In this document: positions 38,719-49,506 of the stretch, piece by piece | Numbering within the stretch: the stretch's first letter is position 1 | How the letters are laid out: each line of letters opens with the position of its first letter | Assembly (NCBI GenBank): GCA_005862225.1 | Contig: SZXV01000005.1 | Span: 62,001-126,000 of the forward strand | Reading direction: 5' to 3' | Origin: Chlorobium sp. | Lineage (GTDB): Bacteria > Bacteroidota > Chlorobiia > Chlorobiales > Chlorobiaceae | Length of the DNA: 64,000 nt | Notes under the pieces: model-generated | Seen by the model: the letters and a program-made list of their open reading frames with translations, nothing else | What the model was told of the DNA's origin: nothing | Database searches by the model: none | Translations under genes and position numbers: made by a program

Positions 38719-39693
38719 TTATGCTTTTCCGTCAGATCCAAGAACATTGATGATCTTGTGGACGTAAAGTTTTTTGAGTGCATCACGAGCAGGCCCAAGG
38801 TATTTTCTTGGATCAAACTCTTCGGGTTTTTCGTCAAACACCTTGCGGATTGCAGCAGTCATCGCAAGACGTCCATCTGAGTCGATATTGATTTTACAAA
38901 CGGCAGACTTGGCGGCAAGGCGAAGCTGATCTTCACTGATACCAATAGCATCCTTCAGTTTTCCTCCATGCTCATTGATGGTCTTAACCAGATCTTGTGG
39001 AACAGAAGAGGATCCATGCAGGACAATAGGAAATCCCGGAATACGCTGTTCAATTTCTGTAAGAATATCAAGGCGGATTTTCGGGTCTTCGCCGGGCTTG
39101 AACTTGAATGCGCCGTGAGAGGTGCCAATGGAAATGGCGAGACTGTCAACTCCTGTTTTTGCAACGAAATCCTCAACCTCTTCAGGCTGTGTGTAGGTAT
39201 GGTGCGCGGCCGAGACCTCGTCTTCAATTCCTGCCAGAACGCCAAGTTCACCCTCAACAGTAACATCATATTGATGAGCATACTCAACAACTTTTTTGGT
39301 CAATGCGACATTCTCTTCATAAGAAAGATGGGAGCCATCGATCATAACGGAAGAAAATCCCGATTCAATGCAGTCGACGCAAAGCTCAAAGCTGTCTCCA
39401 TGATCAAGGTGAAGCACAATCGGAATTGGAGAACCGAGTTCATCGGCATAGGCAACAGCTCCCTGTGCAAGGTAACGAAGCAGGGTTTCGTTCGCATAGT
39501 TTCTGGCACCTTTGGAAACCTGCAGAATAACTGGTGATTTGGTTTCTGCGCAAGCAAGGATGATGGCCTGCATCTGTTCGAGATTATTGAAGTTATATGC
39601 AGGAATGGCGTAACCACCTGTGACGGCTTTAGAAAAAAGCTCACGGCTGTTGACCAATCCAAGTTCTTTATAACTTATTTTCTTTTTTTGCAT
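38719..39693 (-). CDS. fba: Class II fructose-bisphosphate aldolase
   Basis: Zinc-dependent aldolase acting in gluconeogenesis/Calvin-independent sugar synthesis from triose phosphates. The 324-residue protein has the zinc and phosphate motifs IVLHLDHGDSFELC, VEGELGVLAGIEDEVSA, SIGTSHGAFKF and IVLHGSSSVP, all class II. A GGAGAG ribosome-binding site precedes ATG 39693. In a reductive-TCA autotroph it would work in the gluconeogenic direction. Single gene. Confidence 0.94.
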   Translation of the reverse strand: MQKKKISYKELGLVNSRELFSKAVTGGYAIPAYNFNNLEQMQAIILACAETKSPVILQVSKGARNYANETLLRYLAQGAVAYADELGSPIPIVLHLDHGDSFELCVDCIESGFSSVMIDGSHLSYEENVALTKKVVEYAHQYDVTVEGELGVLAGIEDEVSAAHHTYTQPEEVEDFVAKTGVDSLAISIGTSHGAFKFKPGEDPKIRLDILTEIEQRIPGFPIVLHGSSSVPQDLVKTINEHGGKLKDAIGISEDQLRLAAKSAVCKINIDSDGRLAMTAAIRKVFDEKPEEFDPRKYLGPARDALKKLYVHKIINVLGSDGKA

Positions 39694-39849
39694 TGAAAGC
39701 TCTCCTTTTATTTATTATTATATGCAGTAGTTTTTCGCAGGGTGCCATTCTCTAATGACTTCTTATGCGTAACGCAATATATGTATATTAGTCTTCTCAT
39801 TCAAAACAGCTTTTCACTGCACGTCGAACCATTGACCTCATAGATTAAC

Positions 39850-41916
39850 ATGTATAGAAAAAGTTTGCTTCTCATTATTATTGTTTTGGGAAGCAATGTG
39901 CCGTTATGTGCCAATAATATTGTAAAATCTGCTCCATCTCTTACTGTTGTCACGTTCAGGCCAACTGCTGCCAACGAGGAAGCGGGCAAATATATCACAA
40001 AAACTCTTCTCCAAAGTCACTATAGAAAAATATCGGTCAACGACTCTCTTTCCCAACAGATTTTTAATCGCTTTATAGATAATCTGGACGGAAGCAAAAG
40101 CTATTTTGTGGCAAGTGAAGTCGAAAGTCTCAGGAAAATTTTTGGAAATCGTCTTGATGACGATTTTCTGGCGGGCAAGTCAAATTCAGGCTTTGGCATC
40201 TACAACTTTTTTCTTAAGCGGGCGAAAGAGAAGATGCGCTTTATGAAAGCAACTGCCGATACTGTCCGGTTTAACTTTTCGACTCCGGAAACGCTTGACC
40301 TTGACCGTAAAACAGATCCCTGGCCTGCCGACAGGCTTCAGCTTACTGATCTGTGGAAAAAAGAGCTGAAATACCAGTGGATAAACCTGAAATATTCCGG
40401 TGAAAGCAGCAAGACCATTCGGGGAACTCTTGCCAAAAGTTTTACAAACCGCCTGAATCTTCTCAATCGCCAGAAACCGGATGATGCTTTTCAGGCATAT
40501 ACTTATGCGCTGACAACCTCTTTTGATCCTCATACAAGCTATCTGTCGCCGGATGAGTACGAAAACTTTCAGATAGACATGAGTCGTTCCCTTGAGGGCA
40601 TTGGCGCAAAACTTCAGACTGAAAGCGAGTTTACCGTTGTTAATGAAGTTATTCCCGGAGGCCCTGCATTCAAAAGCAGTTTACTGAAAAAAGGTGATAA
40701 AATTATCGGTGTTGGCCAGGGGCAAACCGGTGAAATTATTGATGTTTCAGGATGGCGCATCTCCGATGTTGTAAAACTTATCCGGGGAAGAAAAAACACT
40801 GTCGTGCGCCTGAATGTTATTCCTTCAAGCCAGGGAGGCAGAGGCCCTGCCAAAATAGTTCAACTCGTGCGTGAAAAGATTAATCTGGAAGAGCAGGCTG
40901 CCAAAAAAAGCATTATTCTGCAAAATGGTCAGAAAATTGGTGTTATCACAATACCATCATTTTATCTTGATTTCGAAGGCCAGCAACAAAATACCGGAAA
41001 CTACAACAGTACCAGCCGTGATGTAGCAAGAATTATTAACGAATTGAACACCGAACATGTTGAGGGTATTGTCATTGACCTTCGTGATAATGGTGGCGGT
41101 TCGCTTGAGGAGTCAGTAAATGTGACTGGTCTGTTTATTCCAACAGGCCCCGTTGTACAGATCAGCAATTCAACCGGAGGAAAAATGGTACTCCGGGATG
41201 AAGACAGAAGGGTGCTCTATACTGGGCCGCTTGCTGTGCTTGTCAATCGTTACAGCGCATCTGCCTCCGAAATTTTTGCTGCGGCTATTCAGGATTACAG
41301 CCGTGGGGTTATCATAGGCGAAAGAACCTTCGGCAAAGGAACAGTTCAAAGTATTATAAAGCTTGTAAGGCCGTTCTCTTTTTTTGGTAAAAGCCCTGAA
41401 CTTGGGCAGATCAAACTTACGATTGCCAAGTTTTACCGGATTTCCGGGGGCAGTACCCAGCATAAAGGAGTTGTGCCGGATATTTCAATTCCTTCGATGA
41501 TTGATACAGCTCTTGTTGGAGAGGATACCTATTCCAGCAGTTTGCCATGGAGTACCATATCTCAGGCTTTTTATCGTCCAACATCTGAGATAAGTCAGGA
41601 AGAGATTGGCCTTCTTCGCCAAAAACAGCAGGAAAGATCATCAAAAAATCGTATCTACCAGGCCTATCTCCATGATCTGAATATTCTTAACCGAATTCGA
41701 AAAAAAAGAACGATATCGCTCCAGGATTCCACCTTTAAATCGGACATAGAAACGATAAAACACATTGAAAAGCTATGGGTACAGGAGCCGGATTCTACCA
41801 AAAACCTGAATAAGGATGTTCTGCTCAATCAGTCTGTGGCCATTGTTTCAGATATAGCAGAACTCAAAAAAGTACAGCGGCAAACTGTTATCAGAGCGCT
41901 TCCTTCGTTGAACTGA
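39850..41916 (+). CDS. C-terminal processing protease Prc/Tsp, copy 1
   Basis: Periplasmic S41 serine protease that trims or degrades proteins by their C-termini. The 688-residue precursor has a signal peptide (SLLLIIIVLGSNVPLCAN), an N-terminal Tsp region, a PDZ domain (about 235-320) and the protease domain with catalytic Ser470 ([12 protein letters not shown]), Asp481 and Lys495 ([11 protein letters not shown]), spaced exactly as the S/D/K set of E. coli Tsp. The adjacent copy is very similar along its whole length. Both look active. Confidence 0.93.
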   Translation: MYRKSLLLIIIVLGSNVPLCANNIVKSAPSLTVVTFRPTAANEEAGKYITKTLLQSHYRKISVNDSLSQQIFNRFIDNLDGSKSYFVASEVESLRKIFGNRLDDDFLAGKSNSGFGIYNFFLKRAKEKMRFMKATADTVRFNFSTPETLDLDRKTDPWPADRLQLTDLWKKELKYQWINLKYSGESSKTIRGTLAKSFTNRLNLLNRQKPDDAFQAYTYALTTSFDPHTSYLSPDEYENFQIDMSRSLEGIGAKLQTESEFTVVNEVIPGGPAFKSSLLKKGDKIIGVGQGQTGEIIDVSGWRISDVVKLIRGRKNTVVRLNVIPSSQGGRGPAKIVQLVREKINLEEQAAKKSIILQNGQKIGVITIPSFYLDFEGQQQNTGNYNSTSRDVARIINELNTEHVEGIVIDLRDNGGGSLEESVNVTGLFIPTGPVVQISNSTGGKMVLRDEDRRVLYTGPLAVLVNRYSASASEIFAAAIQDYSRGVIIGERTFGKGTVQSIIKLVRPFSFFGKSPELGQIKLTIAKFYRISGGSTQHKGVVPDISIPSMIDTALVGEDTYSSSLPWSTISQAFYRPTSEISQEEIGLLRQKQQERSSKNRIYQAYLHDLNILNRIRKKRTISLQDSTFKSDIETIKHIEKLWVQEPDSTKNLNKDVLLNQSVAIVSDIAELKKVQRQTVIRALPSLN

Positions 41917-42155
41917 TCAATAAATTTTGCCTATGCTCGAAACTTTTGAGGCAATTCCGCTGCTTCGGCAAGCTTATATAGGGAAGCTTTCGCCTTTTCC
42001 CTTTACCAACGGGAATTTTTCTCCTTTGCGTCTGGATATCGATTTTTTGGTTTTTTTGAACTCATCACCTCTTCTCTCTCATTAGAGACCATGATCTTGT
42101 TGTGATGGAGAGACAGTTTCATTATTTTGAACAGAACTTATAATATCACCCTACA

Positions 42156-44222
42156 ATGATTCGAAAAAGTCTGTTTCTCCTTTTGTTTATGGTTGGGAGT
42201 GCTTTTCCTCTTATAGCGGGAAACAGCAAAACATCCCTTCCTGTTAAAGCTGTGGTGGCCATAAAGCCAACAGCTTCTGAGTTGGAAGCCGCCAAATCTA
42301 TCAGCCAATATCTTTTGGAGAACCACTATCGAAAGGTGGCTGTTAATGATTCGCTGTCACAGGAGATATTTAATCGTTATATCGATAATCTTGATGGCAG
42401 CAAAAGCTATTTTTTGGCACATGATATTGAACGTCTTACTCAGTTATATGGAAAAAAGATTGATGACGAATTTCTGGCTGGGAAGGCAACGGCGGGATTC
42501 GACATTTATAACCTTTTCTTAAAGCGAGCGAAAGAAAAAATGCGGTATATGAAAGCCGCTGCTGATACTGTTCATTTCAACTTTTCAACACCAGAAACTC
42601 TTGATCTTGATCGCAAGAGCGACCCGTGGCCAGCAGATGAGCTGCAGCTTACCGATTTATGGAAAAAAGAGCTGAAATATCAGTGGCTCAACCTCAAATA
42701 TTCCGGAAAAACAAATCAGGCGATACGAAAAGAGCTTGGAAAAGGCTTTACAAGCAGGCTTAACCTTTTGAACCGTCAGAAGCCTGATGATGCTTTTCAA
42801 GCTTATACGTATGCGTTGACGACCTCTTTTGATCCTCACACAAGCTATTTCTCGCCAGATGAGTATCAGAACTTCCAGATCGACATGAGTCGTTCACTTG
42901 AAGGAATCGGTGCCAAACTCCAGACAGAAGGGGAGTATACCGTTGTTAATGAGCTCATTCCGGGAGGGCCAGCTTTCAACAGTAATCTTCTGAAAAAGGG
43001 TGATAAAATAATCGGGGTCGGTCAGGGGAAAAAAGAGGAGATTGTTGATGTCTCGGGCTGGAGAATCAATGATGTTGTCAAGCGGATTAGGGGAAAGAAA
43101 GGCACCATTGTTCGCCTGAAAATTCTTCCGGCAAGTCAGGGCGGACGAGGGTCAGCAAAAATTGTCCAACTCTTGCGTGACAAGATCAATTTGCAGGAAC
43201 AAGCTGCAAAAAAAAGTATTGTCATGCAGAACAGCTATAAAATAGGCGTTATTACCATCCCGTCATTTTACCTCGATTTTGAAGGTGAGCAGCAGAATAC
43301 CGGCGATTATAACAGCACGAGCCGTGATGTTGCCCGTATTCTTGAAGAACTCAAGGCTGAACATGTTGATGGTATTGTTATCGACCTTCGCGACAATGGA
43401 GGCGGTTCACTTGAGGAGTCTGTGAATGTTACCGGTCTGTTTATTCCGAGCGGAGCGGTTGTGCAGATCAGTAATTCAACTGGCGGAAAAACAGTACTCA
43501 AAGATGAGGACAGCCGAGAACAATATGATGGACCACTTGCTGTTCTGGTTAACCGTTACAGCGCATCGGCATCTGAAATTTTTGCTGCCGCCATTCAGGA
43601 TTACCATCGTGGTGTTATTATTGGCGAAAGAACTTTTGGCAAAGGTACCGTTCAAAGTCTGATCAAACTTGCAAGGTCATCTTCTGATGCGAGTCGGCAT
43701 TCCGAACTTGGAGAGATCAAGCTTACCGTTGCAAAGTTTTACCGGATTTCAGGTGGCAGCACACAGCATAAAGGCGTTGAACCTGAAATTACTATGCCAT
43801 CACTGATCGATACTACAAAGATTGGAGAAGACACCTATTCAAGCAGTCTTCCGTGGAGCACTGTCTCGCCAGCATATTATAAGCCGACGACAGAGATTTC
43901 TCCGGAAATGATTAACCTGCTGACGCAAAAATTTCAGGAACGATCATTGAAAAATCCTCTTTACCAGAACTATCTCCATGATCTGAATACCCTTGACCAG
44001 ATCAGGAAGAAAAAAGCAGTATCTTTACAGGATGCGGAGGTAAAATCAGAAACCGAGACAATAAAACAGATTGAAAAGCGATGGGTTCAGGATCAGGATG
44101 CTACAAAAGATCCTGTTAAAGATGTGCTGCTCAACCAGTCGGCCTCAGTTGTTGCCGATTTGGCAGAGATCAGGAAAGAGCAGGCACAACAAATATCCAA
44201 AACGCTTCCTTCTTTGCGTTAA
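42156..44222 (+). CDS. C-terminal processing protease Prc/Tsp, copy 2
   Basis: Second S41 protease with the same 688-residue length and the same order: signal peptide ([18 protein letters not shown]), Tsp N-domain, PDZ, and catalytic core with Ser471, Asp482 and Lys496. Blocks such as [14 protein letters not shown] and [17 protein letters not shown] are identical to copy 1; differences concentrate in the signal region, the N-terminus and the C-terminal tail. The stop codon shares bases with the argH stop (TTAA at 44219-44222). Confidence 0.93.
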   Translation: MIRKSLFLLLFMVGSAFPLIAGNSKTSLPVKAVVAIKPTASELEAAKSISQYLLENHYRKVAVNDSLSQEIFNRYIDNLDGSKSYFLAHDIERLTQLYGKKIDDEFLAGKATAGFDIYNLFLKRAKEKMRYMKAAADTVHFNFSTPETLDLDRKSDPWPADELQLTDLWKKELKYQWLNLKYSGKTNQAIRKELGKGFTSRLNLLNRQKPDDAFQAYTYALTTSFDPHTSYFSPDEYQNFQIDMSRSLEGIGAKLQTEGEYTVVNELIPGGPAFNSNLLKKGDKIIGVGQGKKEEIVDVSGWRINDVVKRIRGKKGTIVRLKILPASQGGRGSAKIVQLLRDKINLQEQAAKKSIVMQNSYKIGVITIPSFYLDFEGEQQNTGDYNSTSRDVARILEELKAEHVDGIVIDLRDNGGGSLEESVNVTGLFIPSGAVVQISNSTGGKTVLKDEDSREQYDGPLAVLVNRYSASASEIFAAAIQDYHRGVIIGERTFGKGTVQSLIKLARSSSDASRHSELGEIKLTVAKFYRISGGSTQHKGVEPEITMPSLIDTTKIGEDTYSSSLPWSTVSPAYYKPTTEISPEMINLLTQKFQERSLKNPLYQNYLHDLNTLDQIRKKKAVSLQDAEVKSETETIKQIEKRWVQDQDATKDPVKDVLLNQSASVVADLAEIRKEQAQQISKTLPSLR

Positions 44223-45604
44223 AGTTGTTTGCGGGCATTCTCGATTTGAAGAGCAACGGAGTCGAATGAGCAACTTCCGTGAGTCTTTTTTGAGTTCACA
44301 CTTGCGTCTGCCTTGAGGCAGTCGTAGATGTCAGCATCAATCACATCGGAGAACTCCCTGAACTTTTCAACAGGAATATGTGGCAGGTTGACTTCAGAAG
44401 CGATACTCCATGTGACAATTTTTCCGGTAATACGGTGGGCATCACGGAAAGGAATCTGCTTGCGTACCAGATATTCAGCAATTTCTGTGGCAAGGCTGAG
44501 GTCCTCTGAAGTCAGTTTCGCCAGTCGCTCCTCCTTGAGTTTAGTATGCTCAAGTAGTTTTGCAAAGATGGTGACACTGCTGATGGTTGTCTCTGCGCTG
44601 TCAAACAGAGGCTGTTTATCCTCCTGCATATCGCGATTGTAAGAGAGTGGGAGCCCTTTCATGATGGTGAGCATCGCCATCAGATTGCCGTACACCCTGC
44701 CCGTTTTACCTCTTACCAGCTCGGCAATATCGGCATTTTTCTTTTGCGGCATGAGTGAAGAGCCGGTCGCAAAGGCGTCGCTGATCTCAAGATAACCGAA
44801 CTCGTAGGAGCTCCAGAGAATCAGATCCTCGGCAAAGCGCGAGAGGTGCATCATAATGACCGAACAGGCCGAGATGAACTCAATAACGATATCACGATCG
44901 CTGACGGCATCTATGCTGTTGGCAAACATGTCGTCAAACCCAAGAAGTACCGCCGATCGTTCGGGGTTGAGTGGAAGTGTACTACCAGCAAAAGCGGCAG
45001 CGCCAAGAGGGGAGATATTCACCCGTTTCATGAGGTCATGCAGACGCTGACGGTCGCGGTTGAACATATTGAAATAAGCCATGTAGTAGTGGCCAGCAGA
45101 GATGGGCTGGGCCCGCTGCAGGTGGGTGTAACCAAATATGATGGTTTTCTGATAGCACTCCGCTTTTTCAACGAGCACGTTCAACATCACTCCAAGGGCA
45201 TCCTGAAGTTCCGTTATCTGGCGGCGCAAATAGAGCCTGGTATCCGTTGCAACCTGGTCGTTGCGGCTTCTGCCGGAGTGCAGTTTGCCCGCAGTTGCGC
45301 CAATTTTTTCCTTGAGACGGTTTTCAATAACGGTATGGATATCCTCATCCTCCCAGTGGGGAAGCAGGGCTCCGCTCGACAGCTCCTCCTCAATCTCCCT
45401 GAGCCCGGCAATAATCTCTCCAGCCTCCGCAACACTGACAATACTCTCTTCGGCAAGCATGGTCACATGGGCAATTGAGCCCTGAATATCTTCACGATAG
45501 AGCTTCTTGTCGACATGAACCGATGACGAAAAGAGAAGCGCATCACGGTCAAAAGGCAGTGAAAATCGGCTCTGCCAGAGTAACTCTTTTTTATTGCTGC
45601 TCAT
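44219..45604 (-). CDS. argH: Argininosuccinate lyase
   Basis: Last step of arginine synthesis: argininosuccinate to arginine and fumarate. The 461-residue protein shows the fumarase/aspartase superfamily signature [20 protein letters not shown], plus [20 protein letters not shown] and TILMTI-like helices ([20 protein letters not shown]). It is the most downstream arg gene, separated from argG by 249 bases that contain a strong hairpin, so it may have its own promoter or altered expression. Confidence 0.96.
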   Translation of the reverse strand: MSSNKKELLWQSRFSLPFDRDALLFSSSVHVDKKLYREDIQGSIAHVTMLAEESIVSVAEAGEIIAGLREIEEELSSGALLPHWEDEDIHTVIENRLKEKIGATAGKLHSGRSRNDQVATDTRLYLRRQITELQDALGVMLNVLVEKAECYQKTIIFGYTHLQRAQPISAGHYYMAYFNMFNRDRQRLHDLMKRVNISPLGAAAFAGSTLPLNPERSAVLLGFDDMFANSIDAVSDRDIVIEFISACSVIMMHLSRFAEDLILWSSYEFGYLEISDAFATGSSLMPQKKNADIAELVRGKTGRVYGNLMAMLTIMKGLPLSYNRDMQEDKQPLFDSAETTISSVTIFAKLLEHTKLKEERLAKLTSEDLSLATEIAEYLVRKQIPFRDAHRITGKIVTWSIASEVNLPHIPVEKFREFSDVIDADIYDCLKADASVNSKKTHGSCSFDSVALQIENARKQL

Positions 45605-45812
45605 AGGAATATCAGTTGTTGTGAGAGAGAATCAGCCTCCAAAATAGTAAATTTTGGTTGATGATGTGGATGCTATAAGCAATTTGGTGCGGAGTATTGT
45701 GAGCCACATGGAACAGTTACCTGAAAAAAGCTGGCGGAGTTCAATTCATTCAGCGGGGAGGTAGTTTCTTCTGCCTGTCGTGCGTCGTGTGACGTTGACG
45801 TTTTCCAGCGTA

Positions 45813-45836
45813 CGCAGGCCTCTTCAATGGCCTGCG
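45813..45836. repeat. Hairpin in the argG-argH gap
   Basis: CGCAGGCC (45813-45820) pairs with GGCCTGCG (45829-45836) around TCTTCAAT. On the minus strand it lies just after the argG stop, without a T-run. It could be an mRNA stabiliser or weak terminator within the arg transcript. Confidence 0.6.
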
Positions 45837-45853
45837 CGACAATTAGCGGGATG

Positions 45854-47056
45854 TTACTTCCCTGAGTGTACCTGGCTGAATGTCTTCAATCCAAGTCCAT
45901 AGAGGTGAATAAAGCCAGCCGCTGCCTTGTGGTTGAAGGTATCGGCTTCGGTGTAGGTGGCCAGCTCCTCGTTGTAGAGCGAGTATGGTGAGTTTCTGCC
46001 GAGCAGGGAGACTCCACCCTTGTAGAGTTTCAGGCGAACAAGGCCGGTCACCGGATTCTGCGTCTCGTGCACAAAGGCATCAAGTGCTGTTCTCATTGGC
46101 GAGAACCAAGTTCCGTTGTAGATGATGTTGGCATAATCCTGACTGATGTTCTTCTTGTACTGGAAAACCGATTTTTCGAGGGTAAGGCGTTCCAGTTCAC
46201 GATGGGCAAAATGGAGGATGGTTGCTGCTGGAGCTTCATAGATTTCGCGTGACTTGATGCCTACAACGCGGTTCTCAATCATATCGAGCCTTCCGACTCC
46301 ATTGGCGGCGCCAATCTCGTTCAGGCGGATGATCATGTCGAGTCCGCTCATCTTTTTGCCATCAAGAGCAACAGGCACACCTTTTTCAAACTCAATATCA
46401 ACCACGGCAGGAGTGTCAGGCGCCTTTTCTGGTGAGGTGGTTATCTGGTACGCATCTTCTGGCGGGGCAACCATCGGATCTTCAAGAACTCCGCACTCAA
46501 TACTGATTCCCCAGATGTTCTCATCAATTGAGTAGGGACTCTTCTTGGTAGCAGAGACCGGAATATTGTGCTCCAGTGCGTAGGCAATTTCAGCCTCTCT
46601 TGAGGTGAACTCCCACTCACGCAGGGGAGCAAGCACCTTCAGATGTGGTGCCAGTGAGGCAAAGGTAACCTCAAAGCGAACCTGGTCGTTGCCCTTGCCC
46701 GTGCAACCGTGGGCGAGCATGGTGCAATCTTCGGCGAGAGCGACATCAACAAGAGCTTTAGCAAGGAGAGGACGTCCAAGCGCTGTTGCGAGAGGGTACA
46801 CATCTTCATAGAGCGCTCCTGCCTTGAGTGCGCGCCAGATATACTGTTCAACAAACTCGTTGCGAAGGTCAACAAACTGGAATTTTGATGCCCCGGTAAA
46901 AAGCGCTTTCGATTCAAGGTTCTCAATTTCTTTCTGCTGCCCAAGGTTGCCGGTAACGGCTACAATTTCAGCATCATACTTGTCTTTCAGCCACTTGATC
47001 ATGATGGAGGTATCGAGTCCACCGGAATAGGCTATTGCAATTTTTTCTTTGCTCAT
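45854..47056 (-). CDS. argG: Argininosuccinate synthase
   Basis: Joins citrulline and aspartate with ATP. The 400-residue product begins [19 protein letters not shown] (PP-loop) and includes [14 protein letters not shown] and the SIDENIWG segment of the active site. Length is normal. It lies 16 bases after argR on the minus strand, in the same run as argF, argB, argJ and argC. Confidence 0.96.
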   Translation of the reverse strand: MSKEKIAIAYSGGLDTSIMIKWLKDKYDAEIVAVTGNLGQQKEIENLESKALFTGASKFQFVDLRNEFVEQYIWRALKAGALYEDVYPLATALGRPLLAKALVDVALAEDCTMLAHGCTGKGNDQVRFEVTFASLAPHLKVLAPLREWEFTSREAEIAYALEHNIPVSATKKSPYSIDENIWGISIECGVLEDPMVAPPEDAYQITTSPEKAPDTPAVVDIEFEKGVPVALDGKKMSGLDMIIRLNEIGAANGVGRLDMIENRVVGIKSREIYEAPAATILHFAHRELERLTLEKSVFQYKKNISQDYANIIYNGTWFSPMRTALDAFVHETQNPVTGLVRLKLYKGGVSLLGRNSPYSLYNEELATYTEADTFNHKAAAGFIHLYGLGLKTFSQVHSGK

Positions 47057-47072
47057 GTGTTGTAATGAATTA

Positions 47073-47519
47073 TCAGTTTTTAGAAAGATTGCTATGAATA
47101 TATGATATCAAAGCGGAAATGTTACGCACCGAAGAGGGAATGACCAGCACCGTATCATCTCCCGCTATGGTGCCCAAAACGAGAGGACTTCTCAACTGAT
47201 CAAGCCAGGAGCCGACACCGTGCGCCCTGCCAGGAAGGGTTCTGATAATGACGGTGGTTTCATTGGCGTTGACGGCAAGGACTTCAATGCCTACAAGGCC
47301 CTTGATAATCTTCTCGGTGTTCTCATCAGGAACCACCATTCTGAAGCTTCCGTTTATTCTGGCACGGGTAATGCCAAGTTCGGCGCAGTCACGAGACAGG
47401 GTAGCCTGCGCCACAATCATACCTGAATCCCTGAGAAGCAGCAGAAGATCGTGCTGATGTTCAACGGTATGCTGTCGAAGAATTTCTTTGATTTTCAGTT
47501 GTCGAGCATGCTTGTTCAT
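47073..47519 (-). CDS. argR: Arginine repressor ArgR
   Basis: Arginine-responsive regulator, 148 residues: N-terminal winged helix ([40 protein letters not shown]) and C-terminal oligomerisation/arginine-binding part ending [18 protein letters not shown]. Its place inside the arg gene run argues for autoregulation and control of the whole cluster. A palindrome before argC is a candidate binding site. Confidence 0.94.
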   Translation of the reverse strand: MNKHARQLKIKEILRQHTVEHQHDLLLLLRDSGMIVAQATLSRDCAELGITRARINGSFRMVVPDENTEKIIKGLVGIEVLAVNANETTVIIRTLPGRAHGVGSWLDQLRSPLVLGTIAGDDTVLVIPSSVRNISALISYIHSNLSKN

Positions 47520-47533
47520 GACACATCCATCCT

Positions 47534-48550
47534 TCAGGCCTTGATTTTTTTCGCAGCATTCAGCAGGCGGTGGGTCAGGTGAAATTTCCTGTACTCTTCA
47601 TGGTTCAGCAGTTTGACCAGCAGCGCTTTCTGAACATGAAGACGGTTTTCAGCCTCATCAATGATGATCGATTGGGGACCATCCATAACCTCAGCGCTAA
47701 TCTCCTCACCCCGGTGTGCAGGCATGCAGTGCATGACAACCGCTTCTGGTTTTGCCTCGGCAAGTAAAGCACTGTTAATCTGAAAAGGTTTAAAAATCCT
47801 GAACCGTTCTGCAACCTCCTCTTCCTGCCCCATGCTGGTCCAGACATCCGTATAGAGAACATCAGCATTGGCAGCCGCCTCTTTTGGATCATGCATAATC
47901 TCAATCTTGCTGATCCCTTTTTCCCTTGCCGCTTTCAGCAGCTCCTGATTTGGCGTATACCCTTCTGGACAGGCAATGACAAAATGAAAGGGGAGAAGTC
48001 CGGCCAGTTCAACCCATGAATTGGCAACATTGTTACCGTCACCCACAAAAACGATCTTGATTCCTTCCTTCCAGATTGATTTTTCGTAGAGCGTAAACGC
48101 ATCGGCAAGGACCTGGCAGGGATGCGACAGATCGGTCAACGCATTGATAACCGGAATTGAAGAGTGTTCTGCAAGCCCTTCTATAACAGCATGATCATGC
48201 AGACGGGCAACAATGGCATCATTGTACCGTGACAGCAGTGTTGCGATATCTTGTACCGATTCGCGAGACCCGAGACCGATTGACTGACCATCAAGGTTTA
48301 TTGTATATCCTCCAAGCTCGTGAATGCCAAGTTCAAAGGAGACTCTTGTTCTGAGTGACGGTTTGCTGAAAATCATGGCGACGGTTTTATCGCGCAAAGG
48401 CAGAAAACCTTTTTCCGCAGCATTTCCTTTTCTCTTTTTCTTGACAAAGAGGGAGTAATCAAATAACTCAATAATTTTGTTGGCATCAAGCGCTGAAAAG
48501 CCGAGAAAATCACGTTTTGCTGTGGCTATATTGGTTTGAACGACTTCCAT
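47534..48550 (-). CDS. argF: Ornithine carbamoyltransferase
   Basis: Converts ornithine and carbamoyl phosphate to citrulline. The 338-residue protein has the carbamoyl-phosphate motif FSKPSLRTRVSFELGIHELG (STRTR-type), NALTDLSHPCQVLADAFTLY, and the ornithine site MHCMPAHRGEEIS. Sits 4 bases after argB and 14 before argR. Confidence 0.95.
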   Translation of the reverse strand: MEVVQTNIATAKRDFLGFSALDANKIIELFDYSLFVKKKRKGNAAEKGFLPLRDKTVAMIFSKPSLRTRVSFELGIHELGGYTINLDGQSIGLGSRESVQDIATLLSRYNDAIVARLHDHAVIEGLAEHSSIPVINALTDLSHPCQVLADAFTLYEKSIWKEGIKIVFVGDGNNVANSWVELAGLLPFHFVIACPEGYTPNQELLKAAREKGISKIEIMHDPKEAAANADVLYTDVWTSMGQEEEVAERFRIFKPFQINSALLAEAKPEAVVMHCMPAHRGEEISAEVMDGPQSIIIDEAENRLHVQKALLVKLLNHEEYRKFHLTHRLLNAAKKIKA

Positions 48551-48554
48551 TCCT

Positions 48555-49469
48555 TTACCTGTTTAAGGGTTGATCACTCTCCTGCTCTCCAATAAACTGG
48601 GTGCCGACCCCTTCATGCGTGAATATTTCAAGCAAGAGAGAGTGTGTTGATTTTCCGTCAATAAGATGAATTTTCCCGACTCCTCCGTCAAGGGTATTGA
48701 ATGCGGAAAGAACTTTCGGAATCATTCCGCCAGAAATAATTCCTTGTTCAATAAAGTCAGCGGCTTCGGCCTTGCAGATGGTTTTCAGGATTCTTTTGCC
48801 GACATGAATTCCTTCGACATCACTGACGTAGATGAGCTTTTCAGCTTTCAGGGCAATAGCGATACTGCTTGCCGCATCATCAGCATTGATATTGTAGATG
48901 TTGCCTTTGTCATCAAAGCCGATGGGAGCTATGACAGGAATAAGTCCTGCCTGGCAGAGAAGGTCAATATAATCGGTGTTGATCTGCTCAACTTCTCCGA
49001 CAAGACCAAGGATTTCAGCATTCGGGTGGGGAAGAGCTTTGACGGTATCGGCGTCAAGACCACTGACACCGACTGCTTTGCCTCCATGCTGGCTGATGAG
49101 TTGAACAATATCCTGGTTAACTTTTCCGGCAAGGGTCATCTGGATAACTGAGACCATCTCCTTGTCAGTGACTCGCCGGCCTTGAAGAAAAAGAGACGTC
49201 AGCCCAAGTTTTTCAGCAGTTTTGGTTATGGCGTCACCTCCACCATGCACCAGAACAATCTTTATGCCAACTTTGCGAAGAAGGGTAACATTCTGGGCAA
49301 ACATGTTTTTAAGGCAGGCATCCTTCATTGCTGCACCGCCATATTTAATCACAAAGGTTTTTCCTTCGAACTGGCGGATATAGGGTAATGCTTCAATAAG
49401 CACCTGCCCGATAGCTGCCTGAGGGGCTTTTCTTGCTGATTTTATTTCACTGTGCTCTGCATGGTCCAT
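48555..49469 (-). CDS. argB: Acetylglutamate kinase
   Basis: Second step of arginine synthesis: phosphorylates N-acetylglutamate. Motifs visible are [43 protein letters not shown] and [19 protein letters not shown] 49469 gives 304 residues, the usual family length. The longer frame from ATG 49538 would overlap argJ by 32 bases and adds 23 residues without family resemblance, but it cannot be excluded. Confidence 0.93.
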   Translation of the reverse strand: MDHAEHSEIKSARKAPQAAIGQVLIEALPYIRQFEGKTFVIKYGGAAMKDACLKNMFAQNVTLLRKVGIKIVLVHGGGDAITKTAEKLGLTSLFLQGRRVTDKEMVSVIQMTLAGKVNQDIVQLISQHGGKAVGVSGLDADTVKALPHPNAEILGLVGEVEQINTDYIDLLCQAGLIPVIAPIGFDDKGNIYNINADDAASSIAIALKAEKLIYVSDVEGIHVGKRILKTICKAEAADFIEQGIISGGMIPKVLSAFNTLDGGVGKIHLIDGKSTHSLLLEIFTHEGVGTQFIGEQESDQPLNR

Positions 49470-49506
49470 TGCGGGGAAATTGCTTTTTAAAATGTTAATG
49501 GAAGTA

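Noticed and set aside
38968-39537. 189-codon frame antisense to the aldolase gene
   Set aside because: Embedded in a confidently assigned aldolase gene; low-complexity mirror frame without family resemblance.
41933-42085. 50-residue frame between the two Prc proteases
   Set aside because: No ribosome-binding site and no recognisable features; low complexity at its C-terminal end. Could be a remnant but cannot be supported.
44846-45478. 210-codon frame antisense to argH
   Set aside because: Lies wholly inside a clear argH gene and has no recognisable protein features; it mirrors argH codon use.
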